From NCBI GenBank assembly GCA_031272405.1, contig JAISTW010000036.1, positions 1-35,230 on the forward strand: DNA of 35,230 nt, read 5' to 3'. The position numbers and the translations under genes are program-made. Within the stretch, counting starts at the first letter, position 1; each line of letters opens with the position of its first letter. This document shows, piece after piece, positions 14,698-23,813 of the stretch. The notes beneath the pieces were generated by a model, which saw only the letters and a list, made by a program, of their open reading frames with translations, did not search any database and was not told the origin of the DNA. The DNA is from Desulfovibrio sp. (GTDB lineage: Bacteria; Desulfobacterota; Desulfovibrionia; Desulfovibrionales; Desulfovibrionaceae).

Positions 14698-17600
14698 GCA
14701 GTGCCCCCTCTTTTCCCGCAAAGCGGGTGCGCGTCAACGTTGCCCCGGCAAAGCTGGTTTCGTGGTCAATGACCAGATCCCGCGTGTCCGCGGCATGAAG
14801 ATTGGCTCCAGAGACATCCGTCCCCGTGAGACGGCATTTGCGCAAGGCGCCGTTGACAAGCTTCGCGCCGGAGATGTCCGCTCGGTTAAGGTCGCATTTG
14901 ATGATGCGGCAGCCATCGGCGTTGAGGCCGTCCAACCGGGCGCGGGAAAGATCGCAGTGGGCCAGAAGCGCGTTGTGCAGGTTGGCCCCGTAAAAGTCCG
15001 CGTCGCAAAAACGGCTCATGCGCAGGGAGGCTTCACGCATGTCCGCGCCGGAAAAATCCGCGCCGGAAAAATCCGCGTCCGCGTCCGCGTAAAATTTGCG
15101 CAGATCAGCCCCGGCAAAGGAAAGACCGGCGGCCTTGGCGGTCTGGAACAGGCATTCGGCCAGCATGGCTTCCTCAAAACGCGCGCCGCGCAGCTCCGTG
15201 GCCTGAAACAGGCACTTGAAGGCGCGCGCCTTGCGGAAATCCGCATTGTGGGCCTGGGCTTTCCCGAACGTGCAGAGGGATATCAGCGCCTGGTCAAAGC
15301 GCGCCCCCTCCAGCATCGCATTTTCGAAACTGGAAAGTTTGATTTCCGCCCGGTCAAAGACGGCCCCGGCGCAATCGCTTTCTCCCAGGGTCGTCAACTC
15401 AAGAAGCGCGGACGTGAAGTCGGCCTCGCGCAGCATCGCCTTTTGCAGCACCGTCTGCATGAATACGGCCTCGCGGAAAATGGCTCCGGTAAAGTCAGCC
15501 TCGTTGGCGATGGTGAAGGTGAAATCAGCGCCGTTCATGCGGCAGCCGCGAAAATTCGTTTTCGCGCAGATGGCGTGGGCAAGATTCGCGCCGGAAAAAT
15601 CCAGCCCGGAGAGGTCAAGCCCCCCCAGATTGCGACGGGCGAAATTTTTCCCCCCGGCCAGTTCCGCCTCCACTTCCTCGCGGCTGGGCTGTTTCAGGGC
15701 GTTGGGATCAAGACCCTTTTCGGCGAAGGCGGCCTTGATGTCCTCCGGCGGCTCGCCTTTTTTGAAGGCCGCCAGTTTGGCAAAGCCTTCCTCGCGCAGT
15801 CTGTCCAGCGGGGCCAGTTGTTCGCCCAGGGCGCGCGTTTTTTGTTCCGCCTCGTCCAGCGCGGCAAGATATCCGGCCTTCAGCTCCGGCGTGGCCGCCG
15901 CCGGGAGGCGCGTTCTCATGTCCGCGAGGGCAGCCTGTGTGTTTCGCATCAGTTCCGCCACTGTGGCCGGCTTGTCGGGCAATGGCGCAATGGGCTTGTT
16001 CAGGGCGGTTTTGGCCCTGGCCATGAGTTCCGGAGACAGGTTCATCTTTTCCAGCCTGGCGAGCACGGCTGCTTTTTGTCCGGCCCATGCCTCCGCAAGC
16101 ATCTGCCGCGGGTCCGGAAAATGGGCGCGGATTTCCGCGATCAGGGCCTCAATGCGGCCTTGCAGCTCTTCTTTGGTCGGCAGAGGCAGATTCAGGGCAA
16201 AGGGTTTGGGTGGGCCGTCCTTGGGCGGCAGAGGAAAATCGAAATCGTGAATTTTTGCCGTCGCCGGCGGCAAAACATCCAGCAACAGCCGACGCAGCCT
16301 GTGCCCATGTTCCGTCAGAGCCAAAACATGCGGGCAGCCTTCGGGCAGATACAGGGGAATGGCCGCCGGAAAGGCGGCGGCCCAGGGCGCGAAGAGTTGT
16401 CGCCCCTCCTCGCCCAGCGGCAGAATGACCGCCAGGGGCAGCCCGCTCTCCTTTGCCGGAACGCCCGCCAGAGGAGGCAGATCTTTAACGGCGGCAAGTT
16501 CCGCCGGGTCGCCCGCCGCGACGACATGGCAGAAATCCCCGGCTTCCTGCTCGGCGAACAGGGCGGAAAGATCCTCCGGCGCGACGAGCACGGCCCCGCC
16601 TGGATGGGCCGCGGGCAGGGAAAGCGGCGTTTTGTCCGGTCCGGGGGCCATGACAATGGCGGCATGATCCGCGCCCAGACCGCGTGGAGCGTCTTTTTCG
16701 GCATTGTCCAGAGGATAGACGCGCAGTGCGGCAAGGGCCCTGCCCGCAAAGCGAGGCACATAGAGGCCCGCCGGGAGGGTGAAGGCCGGGCCTTCCAGAC
16801 CCCACTGTTCCGGCCTGTCCGTGATTGTTTGTGCGCTGTATCCCAGCCAGGCGTGTTCCAGGGTTTTTTCCTCAAAACCCCAGGCCGCCAGCCGGGCAAG
16901 CAGGGCGTCATGGCGGCGCAGGGCGCGTCGGGCCGCGATGACCAGAGGGAAGCCCCGGTCATGCCAGGGATTCAGGAGAGGCGGCTTGCAGAGCAGGCCT
17001 TCAGGATCAAGGGCGTCCAGAGCTTCAATCTTTTTCCGAAATTCCCCGGCCAGCGTGATTTTGGCGGCTCTTTCCTCCGGTCCGGCATCCGGCGGGGGGG
17101 CAAGCAGGGCGGCGGCTTTGGCGTTGAAGGAGGCTTTGGCCTTTTTCACCTCCAGGCCCATACTCTTTATTTCCGCTTGCGCTTTGTTCAGTGTGTCGCC
17201 CAGGACTTTTTCCTGCCGATCCAGTTCGCCCCGCATGCGCGGGAACATGGAAAGGTCAAAGCTTATGAGGTGGCTGAACTGTTCCCGCTGGGCCAGCATC
17301 TGCTTTTCCAGCGCGTCCAGGGTGGCGCGTCCCGCGGCGATGGTCCTGCCCATGGAGTGGGCCATGTCGCCCAGGCTCAGGGGCATGACAGGGCTTTGCC
17401 CAAGGGCGTTTTTTTTGACCCGCTCAAAAAGTTTGGGATAATCCCGCGCCATTTTGACGGCCTTGGCGGTGGCGGCCTGAGCCGCGACAAAGGGCGCGAG
17501 GTCTATTTCCAGGCTGGGTCGGACGCGTTTTTTCTGTTCCTCAAAATAGTGTTCCAGGGATTTCGGGGCTTCGGACATCTTTTCCGTGACCACAAAAACT

Positions 17601-18646
17601 CGCAGGACATCATCCATTTCGTCGTCCACAACGGGCAGCAGACCCCGTTGCAGGACATAGGCCCCCATGAGGTCCGGCAGCAGCCAGACGGTGTCCGCAT
17701 GCAGGGACACTTCCTGAAAAAGGCCGGGCTGATCCAGATCCTTGGCGTAAGGCAGGGGCGTTTTTTCCTCCCCTCCGGCCAGGGGCGCGAAGGGCGTGAA
17801 GCGCTCCGCCGTGGTCACAAAGGCCCGGACGCGCAACCCCGGCAGGCGCGAGCGGATGCGGGGAAATTCGTGATGCATGCCGACGATGTCAATGTCCTCG
17901 TCGCCGTGAAAAAACGGCTGCGTATCGAAAGCTTCGCCGCCAGAGGGATGTTTCAGCCGCTGCGTTGCCTGGGCGGCGTAAAAGAATTCCGGGTCGCAGT
18001 CATCCGGGTAGGCGGGCCAGCGCGTGTCCAGCCACTGTTGGTCATAGGTGCCGGAAAGGGCGCGCCGGGCGGGGTTGGCGACATCCACGGGCAGGGGGCA
18101 GACCGGCTGCGGGCGGTCGTCGCTGGAGAGGAGAAAATGTTCCGGGTCTTCCAGATTGGGGACCTGTCGCGATGGCTCGTTGCCTTCTTTCAGTCCCTTG
18201 CCGGCCGGGTTGGCGGCAAAGTCCGGCCCGCCGAAGGCCCGCTCCCAAATCAGGGGCATGGCGTCAAAGGGCAAAGGCTCGGTGAGGTCTCCGCCGGGCA
18301 GGCGCTCTCTGTCCCCGAACACGGCGATGCGCCGGCTGACCGGCCCCACGCGAAAAAAGACTTCCTGAGCCGGGACGGGGCTTGCCCTCGGCGCGCGGCA
18401 AAAGCCCGCCGCCAGAACTTCGCCGCCGGGCTTGGGCAGGCCGGCGTCCAGAACAGGAGGCTGCCCCAGAGCCGCGAAGACATCCGGGGCTTCCTTCCAG
18501 AAATCCTGTTCCGTGCGGACGCGGGCGCTCCCTCCTTCCGGGTCCAGGGCGAGGTACAGACCCACGCGGACCATAAGGAAGCGCTTTCCCCGCCAAGCAA
18601 AGGGGCTGAGAGCCACCCCGTGTTCATGGTCCTTGTAGACTTTCAT
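14672..18646 (-). CDS. DUF2169 T6SS adaptor fused to pentapeptide repeats
   Basis: A 1,324-aa protein. Its first about 330 residues match DUF2169, with the start M-K-V-Y-K-D-H-E-H-G, P-L-I-W-E-R-A-F-G-G-P-D-F and an N-P-A-G-K-G segment. DUF2169 proteins act as adaptors that load PAAR-like DUF4150 proteins and their toxins onto a cognate VgrG (shown for Atu3641 with Tde2 in Agrobacterium). A long, mostly helical and charged middle region follows. From about residue 1005 to the end there are pentapeptide repeats (N-L-G-G-L-D-L-S-G-L-D-F-S-G-A-N-L). The ATG at 18646 is preferred; upstream in-frame codons overlap the previous gene. It lies eight bases after the 224-aa gene and overlaps the next by 26. 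Confidence 0.85.
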   Translation of the reverse strand: MKVYKDHEHGVALSPFAWRGKRFLMVRVGLYLALDPEGGSARVRTEQDFWKEAPDVFAALGQPPVLDAGLPKPGGEVLAAGFCRAPRASPVPAQEVFFRVGPVSRRIAVFGDRERLPGGDLTEPLPFDAMPLIWERAFGGPDFAANPAGKGLKEGNEPSRQVPNLEDPEHFLLSSDDRPQPVCPLPVDVANPARRALSGTYDQQWLDTRWPAYPDDCDPEFFYAAQATQRLKHPSGGEAFDTQPFFHGDEDIDIVGMHHEFPRIRSRLPGLRVRAFVTTAERFTPFAPLAGGEEKTPLPYAKDLDQPGLFQEVSLHADTVWLLPDLMGAYVLQRGLLPVVDDEMDDVLRVFVVTEKMSEAPKSLEHYFEEQKKRVRPSLEIDLAPFVAAQAATAKAVKMARDYPKLFERVKKNALGQSPVMPLSLGDMAHSMGRTIAAGRATLDALEKQMLAQREQFSHLISFDLSMFPRMRGELDRQEKVLGDTLNKAQAEIKSMGLEVKKAKASFNAKAAALLAPPPDAGPEERAAKITLAGEFRKKIEALDALDPEGLLCKPPLLNPWHDRGFPLVIAARRALRRHDALLARLAAWGFEEKTLEHAWLGYSAQTITDRPEQWGLEGPAFTLPAGLYVPRFAGRALAALRVYPLDNAEKDAPRGLGADHAAIVMAPGPDKTPLSLPAAHPGGAVLVAPEDLSALFAEQEAGDFCHVVAAGDPAELAAVKDLPPLAGVPAKESGLPLAVILPLGEEGRQLFAPWAAAFPAAIPLYLPEGCPHVLALTEHGHRLRRLLLDVLPPATAKIHDFDFPLPPKDGPPKPFALNLPLPTKEELQGRIEALIAEIRAHFPDPRQMLAEAWAGQKAAVLARLEKMNLSPELMARAKTALNKPIAPLPDKPATVAELMRNTQAALADMRTRLPAAATPELKAGYLAALDEAEQKTRALGEQLAPLDRLREEGFAKLAAFKKGEPPEDIKAAFAEKGLDPNALKQPSREEVEAELAGGKNFARRNLGGLDLSGLDFSGANLAHAICAKTNFRGCRMNGADFTFTIANEADFTGAIFREAVFMQTVLQKAMLREADFTSALLELTTLGESDCAGAVFDRAEIKLSSFENAMLEGARFDQALISLCTFGKAQAHNADFRKARAFKCLFQATELRGARFEEAMLAECLFQTAKAAGLSFAGADLRKFYADADADFSGADFSGADMREASLRMSRFCDADFYGANLHNALLAHCDLSRARLDGLNADGCRIIKCDLNRADISGAKLVNGALRKCRLTGTDVSGANLHAADTRDLVIDHETSFAGATLTRTRFAGKEGALRELARGNS

Positions 18647-18654
18647 TACAGGAC

Positions 18655-19329
18655 TCAGACTATCGTCACCATTCCGGCAAGTTGAGTTGAAGTGCCGCCC
18701 AAGTTCGTGTCGTCGCCGCTCATGTTTGTGCGCTGGCCGGCCATGCCGGTGTATATCGCCAGCGTCACGCATGCATTGGCCAAGGCCTCCGTGCGCTGGC
18801 CCAGCGTGTGTATGGCGTTTGCGACAGCTTGTACATTTTGCGCCGAGCAGAGCGTCTGCAAAGCCGCCACATCGGCCCGTTGCCCGTCCAACACATCACA
18901 GGCGCCGCTCACGGCGTTACACAGCCCAGAGATTTGCGAGGATTGCGCAAGGAGGCGATCATTCATGCCGGCGAGCTGGGTGCTGTTTCCATGAAGCTCC
19001 GTCTTCATGGCCTCCAATTCCGTTTCCGCGGCCTGGGCCTTGGTTTTTGCCATGCCGAGTTCCGCGAAGTGCCCCACATAGCCGTCCATGGCCGAGCCGA
19101 GGGTAAAATCTATGTACGAACCCGCATGCATGTACTGCACCGCGCCGAGCACCCCGGCAAATTCCTCGCCGCCGACGACCTCGCTGGAGGCGCCCAGGAT
19201 AACCTCCGACTTGGCGCCCATATACAACTCAAATTCAGCGCCGCTGCCGCCCTTGGCCTCCCCCTGACCCTCAAAGGGGTCGCCGCTTTCGTTGCCGCTC
19301 CAGAAACCTTCTTTATGTTCTTCGGACAT
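18655..19329 (-). CDS. Unknown 224-aa VgrG-linked protein
   Basis: Not recognised. The N-terminus is polar and glycine/glutamate-rich. Residues about 30-85 read as short alternating strands (E-L-Y-M-G-A-K-S-E-V-I-L-G-A-S-S-E-V-V), resembling the beta-prism tails of VgrG proteins. Residues about 94-135 form a probable coiled coil. A helical, alanine-rich half follows, with a small repeat (N-S-T-Q-L-A-G-M near 115 and T-S-T-Q-L-A-G-M at 215-222). AAGGAG is seven bases before the ATG. It sits between vgrG (35 bases) and the DUF2169 adaptor (eight bases), the slot where spike partners or cargo usually lie. No signal peptide, membrane segment or enzyme motif is seen. Confidence 0.7.
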   Translation of the reverse strand: MSEEHKEGFWSGNESGDPFEGQGEAKGGSGAEFELYMGAKSEVILGASSEVVGGEEFAGVLGAVQYMHAGSYIDFTLGSAMDGYVGHFAELGMAKTKAQAAETELEAMKTELHGNSTQLAGMNDRLLAQSSQISGLCNAVSGACDVLDGQRADVAALQTLCSAQNVQAVANAIHTLGQRTEALANACVTLAIYTGMAGQRTNMSGDDTNLGGTSTQLAGMVTIV

Positions 19330-19364
19330 GCTCTTTCTCCTTGTTCGGCCGCGCGGCGCCGTCG

Positions 19365-21056
19365 TTATTTTTCATGGATGCGGATATAGTTTCCGCCGCA
19401 GGGAGACTGCAGACGCAGCTCCCGCTTGCCGTTCTCGTCGCGCATGGTGATGCCGTGCCCGCCGGCGGTTTTCAGGCTCAGTTCCTTTTTGCCTACGGTA
19501 TCCGTCATGCTGATGGCCTGCCCCCCCGGCGTGCGGATGACGTTGTTCTGCCGATTTTTGTCCACCACCACGCTGGGGTGCTCCGGATTGGGCAGCGCGC
19601 CCAGGATGACCGGGCGGTCCGGGTTTCCGTTCACAAAGGCGACAAGCACCTCCACCTTTTTTTGCAGTGGGAAATGGATGCCCGAATTCTGGCCCGCGTG
19701 CTCCTGCATCATGCGCAGGGGAATGGAGTTGTTGCCGTCCGTCGTCACTTCGGCGTCGGCCCGAAACACCTTTTCCGGAAAGAAAAATTTTACCTTGTAG
19801 CGGCCCTCGTCGTCCATTTCCGCGTATTCGCCGTCGCCGGCGGCGTCCACCACGGCCGGGAGCACGCCGGGCATCACAGGCCAGGGGGTGCGCCGCTCAG
19901 GGGCATAGGGGCCTGCGGACAGCGGATGGCAGACAAAGTCGTTACCGTAACCGGCCTTCCCATCTCCCTCTTTTTCGGAGAGCAGCCCCAATCCGCGCGC
20001 CTTCTCCAGTATTTCACCGCCCAATTCGTCGTCAGGCCTGCGGCAGCGGTGCCGCACGCGCAGAATCTGGTATTTCTCCCCGTCCAGAGCGACGGCGTAG
20101 CCGGCCCGCAGCCAGGGGACAAGACTTTTGCCCGTTGCGAAATCCGCAACGCAGTCGGCGGCGCGCAGACGGGCGGCGGCAAGTTCTCCGGCCCGCGCGT
20201 TGGCGTTCTCGGCGGAAAATTTTTTACCCAGGCAGTCCACTTCTCCGAACAGGCCGGACTCGCCGTAAAAGGCGAGCGCGCCTTTTCGCCATTGCCCGGA
20301 TGTGGAGGATGCCTGACCCGATGTGAGCCCGGGGTGTTCCGTGCAGTAGTCGCGCAACTCAACTTTGGCCGGGCCGGCGGCAAGGGTGCGGACAAGGGAA
20401 AGAACGGCTTCGTCGGTTGTATCCCTGTTTTCGCCCCAGTCGAGAGCATCGCGCAGGGGCAGGGCTTCTGCTTCGGCAGATCCGTCCGTGAAGACCAGCA
20501 CATCACCGCTGTCCGTCTGCCGGATATAGCTGTATGCGCCCACGCGCTCCAGATGCCGGGCGAGAAAGGCGAAGGCGCTTTCATTGTACTGGCAGGTGAA
20601 GGGCCGCGGTTTGTAGCCGCCTTTCAGCGTGTCGTCGAAGTCCGTGCCGGCGGCGAGTCCTTCCAGAACCAGCAGCCTTTCCAACAACTTCGGCAGGGGC
20701 ATGTCCAGAAAAATGCGGGAGTGCGTGGAGAAGCGCAGTTTCCACGAACGCGGCCGCAACAGGACCCGGAACACCGTCCCGGCGCTCACGCTGAAGCAAC
20801 GGGAAACTTCCGCCGCCATGCCGCGCCAGTCAAAGGTCGCGTTGTCGGCCCTTCTTTTTCCCCGCAGGGTGAGCAAGGGCGCGCTCATCAGTTCTTCCTG
20901 CGTTTTTTGCGCGTTTTTTGGCGGAATGCCCGACGCGAGCAACAGAATGTCAAAAGCGTAGCCCTCTGCTATCGCGTCCTCGCCGTTGAAGGCAAGCACA
21001 CGAAAAGCCGGATCACCCGGCTCGGACGCGGCGAAAAATTCCCAGTCAGCAGGCAT
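19365..21056 (-). CDS. vgrG: T6SS spike protein VgrG
   Basis: A 563-aa VgrG (TssI), the trimeric spike equivalent to phage gp27-gp5. The first about 370 residues are the gp27-like region. The gp5 OB domain shows D-E-G-R-Y-K-V-K-F-F-F, H-A-G-Q-N-S-G-I-H-F-P-L-Q, the segment V-A-F-V-N-G-N-P-D-R-P-V-I-L-G-A and the short beta-helix repeats K-K-E-L-S-L-K-T and K-R-E-L-R-L-Q. It has no toxin extension. I chose the ATG at 21056 because AGGAG stands before it; the longer frame runs into tssG. It overlaps the tssG end by 11 bases, so translation is coupled to the baseplate genes. Confidence 0.94.
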   Translation of the reverse strand: MPADWEFFAASEPGDPAFRVLAFNGEDAIAEGYAFDILLLASGIPPKNAQKTQEELMSAPLLTLRGKRRADNATFDWRGMAAEVSRCFSVSAGTVFRVLLRPRSWKLRFSTHSRIFLDMPLPKLLERLLVLEGLAAGTDFDDTLKGGYKPRPFTCQYNESAFAFLARHLERVGAYSYIRQTDSGDVLVFTDGSAEAEALPLRDALDWGENRDTTDEAVLSLVRTLAAGPAKVELRDYCTEHPGLTSGQASSTSGQWRKGALAFYGESGLFGEVDCLGKKFSAENANARAGELAAARLRAADCVADFATGKSLVPWLRAGYAVALDGEKYQILRVRHRCRRPDDELGGEILEKARGLGLLSEKEGDGKAGYGNDFVCHPLSAGPYAPERRTPWPVMPGVLPAVVDAAGDGEYAEMDDEGRYKVKFFFPEKVFRADAEVTTDGNNSIPLRMMQEHAGQNSGIHFPLQKKVEVLVAFVNGNPDRPVILGALPNPEHPSVVVDKNRQNNVIRTPGGQAISMTDTVGKKELSLKTAGGHGITMRDENGKRELRLQSPCGGNYIRIHEK

Positions 21057-22137
21057 GGCGTTCTCCTGTGAGCGGAGTTGCGGCGAAACCGGCGGCAAAG
21101 AAAGCCGTCGCCCAGGGCAACGGCGCGGAGGCGCCAGGTCCACCGAATCCGAGCCAGACATCGTGCCCCAAGGTGGCGAAGCGTCCCGAATCGTCGCCAC
21201 CTGGTTGGGCGGCTTGCGCCTCGCCGGGCAGAAGGCGCGCGATTACATCGTATTCCAGCGGCTCGCGGCAATAGTTGCGTACCAGGTCATGCAACAGGGC
21301 GGCTCGGGGGGCGCCCGGCAAAAGGCCGCGCAGCGTCATTTCGTCAAGGCGGTCAAACTCTATGACAAATTTCCCCTCATGGCAAGGGACAATTGCGCCC
21401 AGCACGGCGTCCTCGCTTAAGGTGCAGGCCGCCTCGCCCAAACGCAGGCGTTGTTCGTCAGGAACACGCGCTAGGCGCGGCGTATTGCAATGTATCCTCA
21501 CTTCGTCCGTTTTCGCCGCGTCGGCCATTATGACCTGCAGGCCGGCCGCGGAACGCACGGACTGAGAAAAAAGACCGGCATAGCGCAGGAAGGCCAGGTC
21601 GTCCGTCAGCCGTTCGCGCAGAGCCGCGTCGCCGAAGCTGGTCAGAGCCATGAGCATGTGCAGGGACTTTTCGTCCTTTTCCATCAGCCATCTGTGCAGG
21701 GGAAAGACAAGGACGAAAAGCCCGGCGAAGTGCTGGTAGAAGACGGTGTTGACCAGGTCCAGAAAATCTCGCATCACGGAGCGGTCTTTCGCCGCCTCGT
21801 CCATCAGCCGCTCTGTGTAGAAGGCGGGCAGAGGAGTTGTGGGGCCGTAAAGGCCCAAAAATGTCGCCGTCACTCTGGCCGAGACGAAAGGGCAGGAATC
21901 GTGCGGATCTCTGGAGAGCTCTACTTCCAGATCCTCCACATCTGTAACGGCGAAACCCAGGGAGAGGGCCGGTCGAAAGGTCATGCGCTCACGCAGGATA
22001 TTGGCCCGGCCGCCAGGATATTCCTCCCCCGCCCACAAAAGCAGGAGCCGCAGCACCTGGATGAAGGAAAATTTTTGCGGATTGGCGAGCAGATCGCCGA
22101 TTACCGCGGGGAGTTTTCTTTCCTGTGCTTGAGCCAT
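21046..22137 (-). CDS. tssG: T6SS baseplate protein TssG
   Basis: A 363-aa TssG/ImpH/VasB family protein. TssG works with TssF, TssK and TssE as wedge subunits of the baseplate on which sheath and tube assemble. Family features are P-Q-K-F-S-F-I-Q-V-L-R-L-L near the start, R-P-A-L-S-L-G-F, the segment G-L-Y-G-P-T-T-P-L-P-A-F-Y-T-E and D-F-L-D-L-V-N-T-V-F-Y-Q-H. There is no strong ribosome site at the ATG at 22137, but the gene begins 37 bases inside tssF, which suggests translational coupling. Its own end overlaps vgrG by 11 bases. Confidence 0.94.
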   Translation of the reverse strand: MAQAQERKLPAVIGDLLANPQKFSFIQVLRLLLLWAGEEYPGGRANILRERMTFRPALSLGFAVTDVEDLEVELSRDPHDSCPFVSARVTATFLGLYGPTTPLPAFYTERLMDEAAKDRSVMRDFLDLVNTVFYQHFAGLFVLVFPLHRWLMEKDEKSLHMLMALTSFGDAALRERLTDDLAFLRYAGLFSQSVRSAAGLQVIMADAAKTDEVRIHCNTPRLARVPDEQRLRLGEAACTLSEDAVLGAIVPCHEGKFVIEFDRLDEMTLRGLLPGAPRAALLHDLVRNYCREPLEYDVIARLLPGEAQAAQPGGDDSGRFATLGHDVWLGFGGPGASAPLPWATAFFAAGFAATPLTGERHAC

Positions 22138-23813
22138 TGGAAGCGGTTTTTGTTGAGGGTGTCCGTGGCTGTAACGCGCACAAAGCTGTTGATGGTTGAA
22201 TATTCGTGGAGAAAAGCCGCAAGCACCATGGCGAAAAGATACATGTCGCCCGTGTTGCTGAAACCGGACTCGTCAAGGGTGAGCGTAAGGTCTGTTCCTC
22301 GCGTGGGGCGGCCTTTCCAGATATAGTCGGTGTCCCTGGCCTCAAGGGAAACGACTGATTCAATGCGTTTTCTGTTGGCGCCGAAATACAGAGCGTCCGT
22401 TGTTTCCGGCAGATAGACATGGAGCAGGGTGCGAAGGGTCCGGGCGTCGGCCAGGGGCAGATAGTTGAGGTGCAGGTGCGCAAGCATGGTCCAGAGAACA
22501 TTGCCTTCCGCCGGGGCCGGGGCCGGGCTGGTGGGCGGCATGAGGTTTGTGAAGTCCGCCAGAGCGGGCGAGGAGGAAAGCGGCAGCAGCACGTCGCCGA
22601 TGTTCAGCCGGGCGGGCAAATCTCCGTTGGTGTACAATGCTTTCAAGGAAAGGGTCGCCGCCTCCGGCACGCCGCCTCCGGCCGGATAGGTCAAAAACAG
22701 TTCCATTTCACGGCGGCCGTTTTCCGTTTTGCGGAAAACAGTCCTGTAAGTGGGGGTCGAGACGCTCCCTCTGCGGGTCGGCAGGGAATAATAGATCCTT
22801 TCCCCATCCGGGCCGACGCTTCGCACCGATTCCACGAGATAGGGATTATACGCCTCGGCGGCGGAGACATTCGCCCTGACCGGATAACTCTCCTGCCGAT
22901 GGTCGGTCCGGATGGGAACAGTTTCGTAGGGGAAAAGATTGACGGCAGGCACGGCGAACAGGGCGAAATCATCGCGTTGGAAGGAAGGCATGTCCTCCGG
23001 CACGGACTGCTGAAATTCAATTTCGCAGGAAAAGGCTTCCGCTCCTTTTGTATCCATGTTGAAATCCGGCACGGGAATATCAAGAAAAAAGAATTTTTCC
23101 GGGAATACGTAATATTCCTGCAACAGGCGGTAGGCCGGCAAGGCTGTGGACGGATAGGGAAAAAGCCATTCATCGGGCGCGAAGCCCACAGGACGGAGCG
23201 TGTTTCCCGGCATAACGCGTCGCGTTGCCCCGGCCTGGAAGACGAGTCGTTGCGCATATCTGTGCATAAAATACAGCCGTTTGACGGCTTCGGGGCGCGA
23301 GCCGCGCAAATACAGACGAAGATGTTTTACTGTGGCCAGGGCCGGGGGGAAAGTCATGCCAAAGTCCAAACGCAGAATCGCCTTCTGGCCGGGCCGGCTG
23401 TCGCTTCTGATTTTGTCCAGACGCAGGGGAGAAAGTTCCACAGGACACGTTGTGCTGAAAATGCAGGAAACGCCGTCCACCTCGCGCGAGGCCACACGAC
23501 TGCCTTTGGGAATGACCAGGGTCTCCGACAGCGCTGTTTTGGGGACAAACTGCATGATGACGCAACTCGGAATGTCGCGCAGAAGCTGCGGCAAAACGAG
23601 TTCCAGCAGGTTTTCGGCGAGGCGGTCGTAGCTCTCATCCAGTTGTTGGGAGAGCTGTCCGGCCAGAAAGGCTGTTCCCTCCAGAAGCCGCTCCACATCC
23701 GGGTCGGAGGACGGTCCGGAAAGCAGGGGGGCCACCGCCGGGTGCGCTCGAGAAAATCGGGCCGCGAGAACGCGCAGGTACTCCAGTTCACGCTGGTAAT
23801 AGCGCGTGTCCAT
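22101..23813 (-). CDS. tssF: T6SS baseplate protein TssF
   Basis: A 570-aa TssF/ImpG/VasA family protein, the larger baseplate wedge partner of TssG. Signatures are the N-terminal R-Y-Y-Q-R-E-L-E-Y-L-R, D-P-D-V-E-R-L-L-E-G-T-A-F-L, L-P-Q-L-L-R-D-I-P-S, and the G-S-R-V segment. The start is the ATG at 23813, whose A is the last base of the tssE stop (TGATG), rather than the GTG one codon earlier. The gene overlaps tssG by 37 bases. Length is usual for the family. Confidence 0.95.
   Translation of the reverse strand: MDTRYYQRELEYLRVLAARFSRAHPAVAPLLSGPSSDPDVERLLEGTAFLAGQLSQQLDESYDRLAENLLELVLPQLLRDIPSCVIMQFVPKTALSETLVIPKGSRVASREVDGVSCIFSTTCPVELSPLRLDKIRSDSRPGQKAILRLDFGMTFPPALATVKHLRLYLRGSRPEAVKRLYFMHRYAQRLVFQAGATRRVMPGNTLRPVGFAPDEWLFPYPSTALPAYRLLQEYYVFPEKFFFLDIPVPDFNMDTKGAEAFSCEIEFQQSVPEDMPSFQRDDFALFAVPAVNLFPYETVPIRTDHRQESYPVRANVSAAEAYNPYLVESVRSVGPDGERIYYSLPTRRGSVSTPTYRTVFRKTENGRREMELFLTYPAGGGVPEAATLSLKALYTNGDLPARLNIGDVLLPLSSSPALADFTNLMPPTSPAPAPAEGNVLWTMLAHLHLNYLPLADARTLRTLLHVYLPETTDALYFGANRKRIESVVSLEARDTDYIWKGRPTRGTDLTLTLDESGFSNTGDMYLFAMVLAAFLHEYSTINSFVRVTATDTLNKNRFQWLKHRKENSPR

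Noticed and set aside
14357-18685. A 1,442-codon open frame on the plus strand opposite the DUF2169 and pentapeptide genes
   Set aside because: Its product is low-complexity (rich in G, R, Q, F) with no family motif. The minus strand here has clear DUF2169 and pentapeptide domains. High G+C and the 15-base repeat period keep the antisense frame free of stops.
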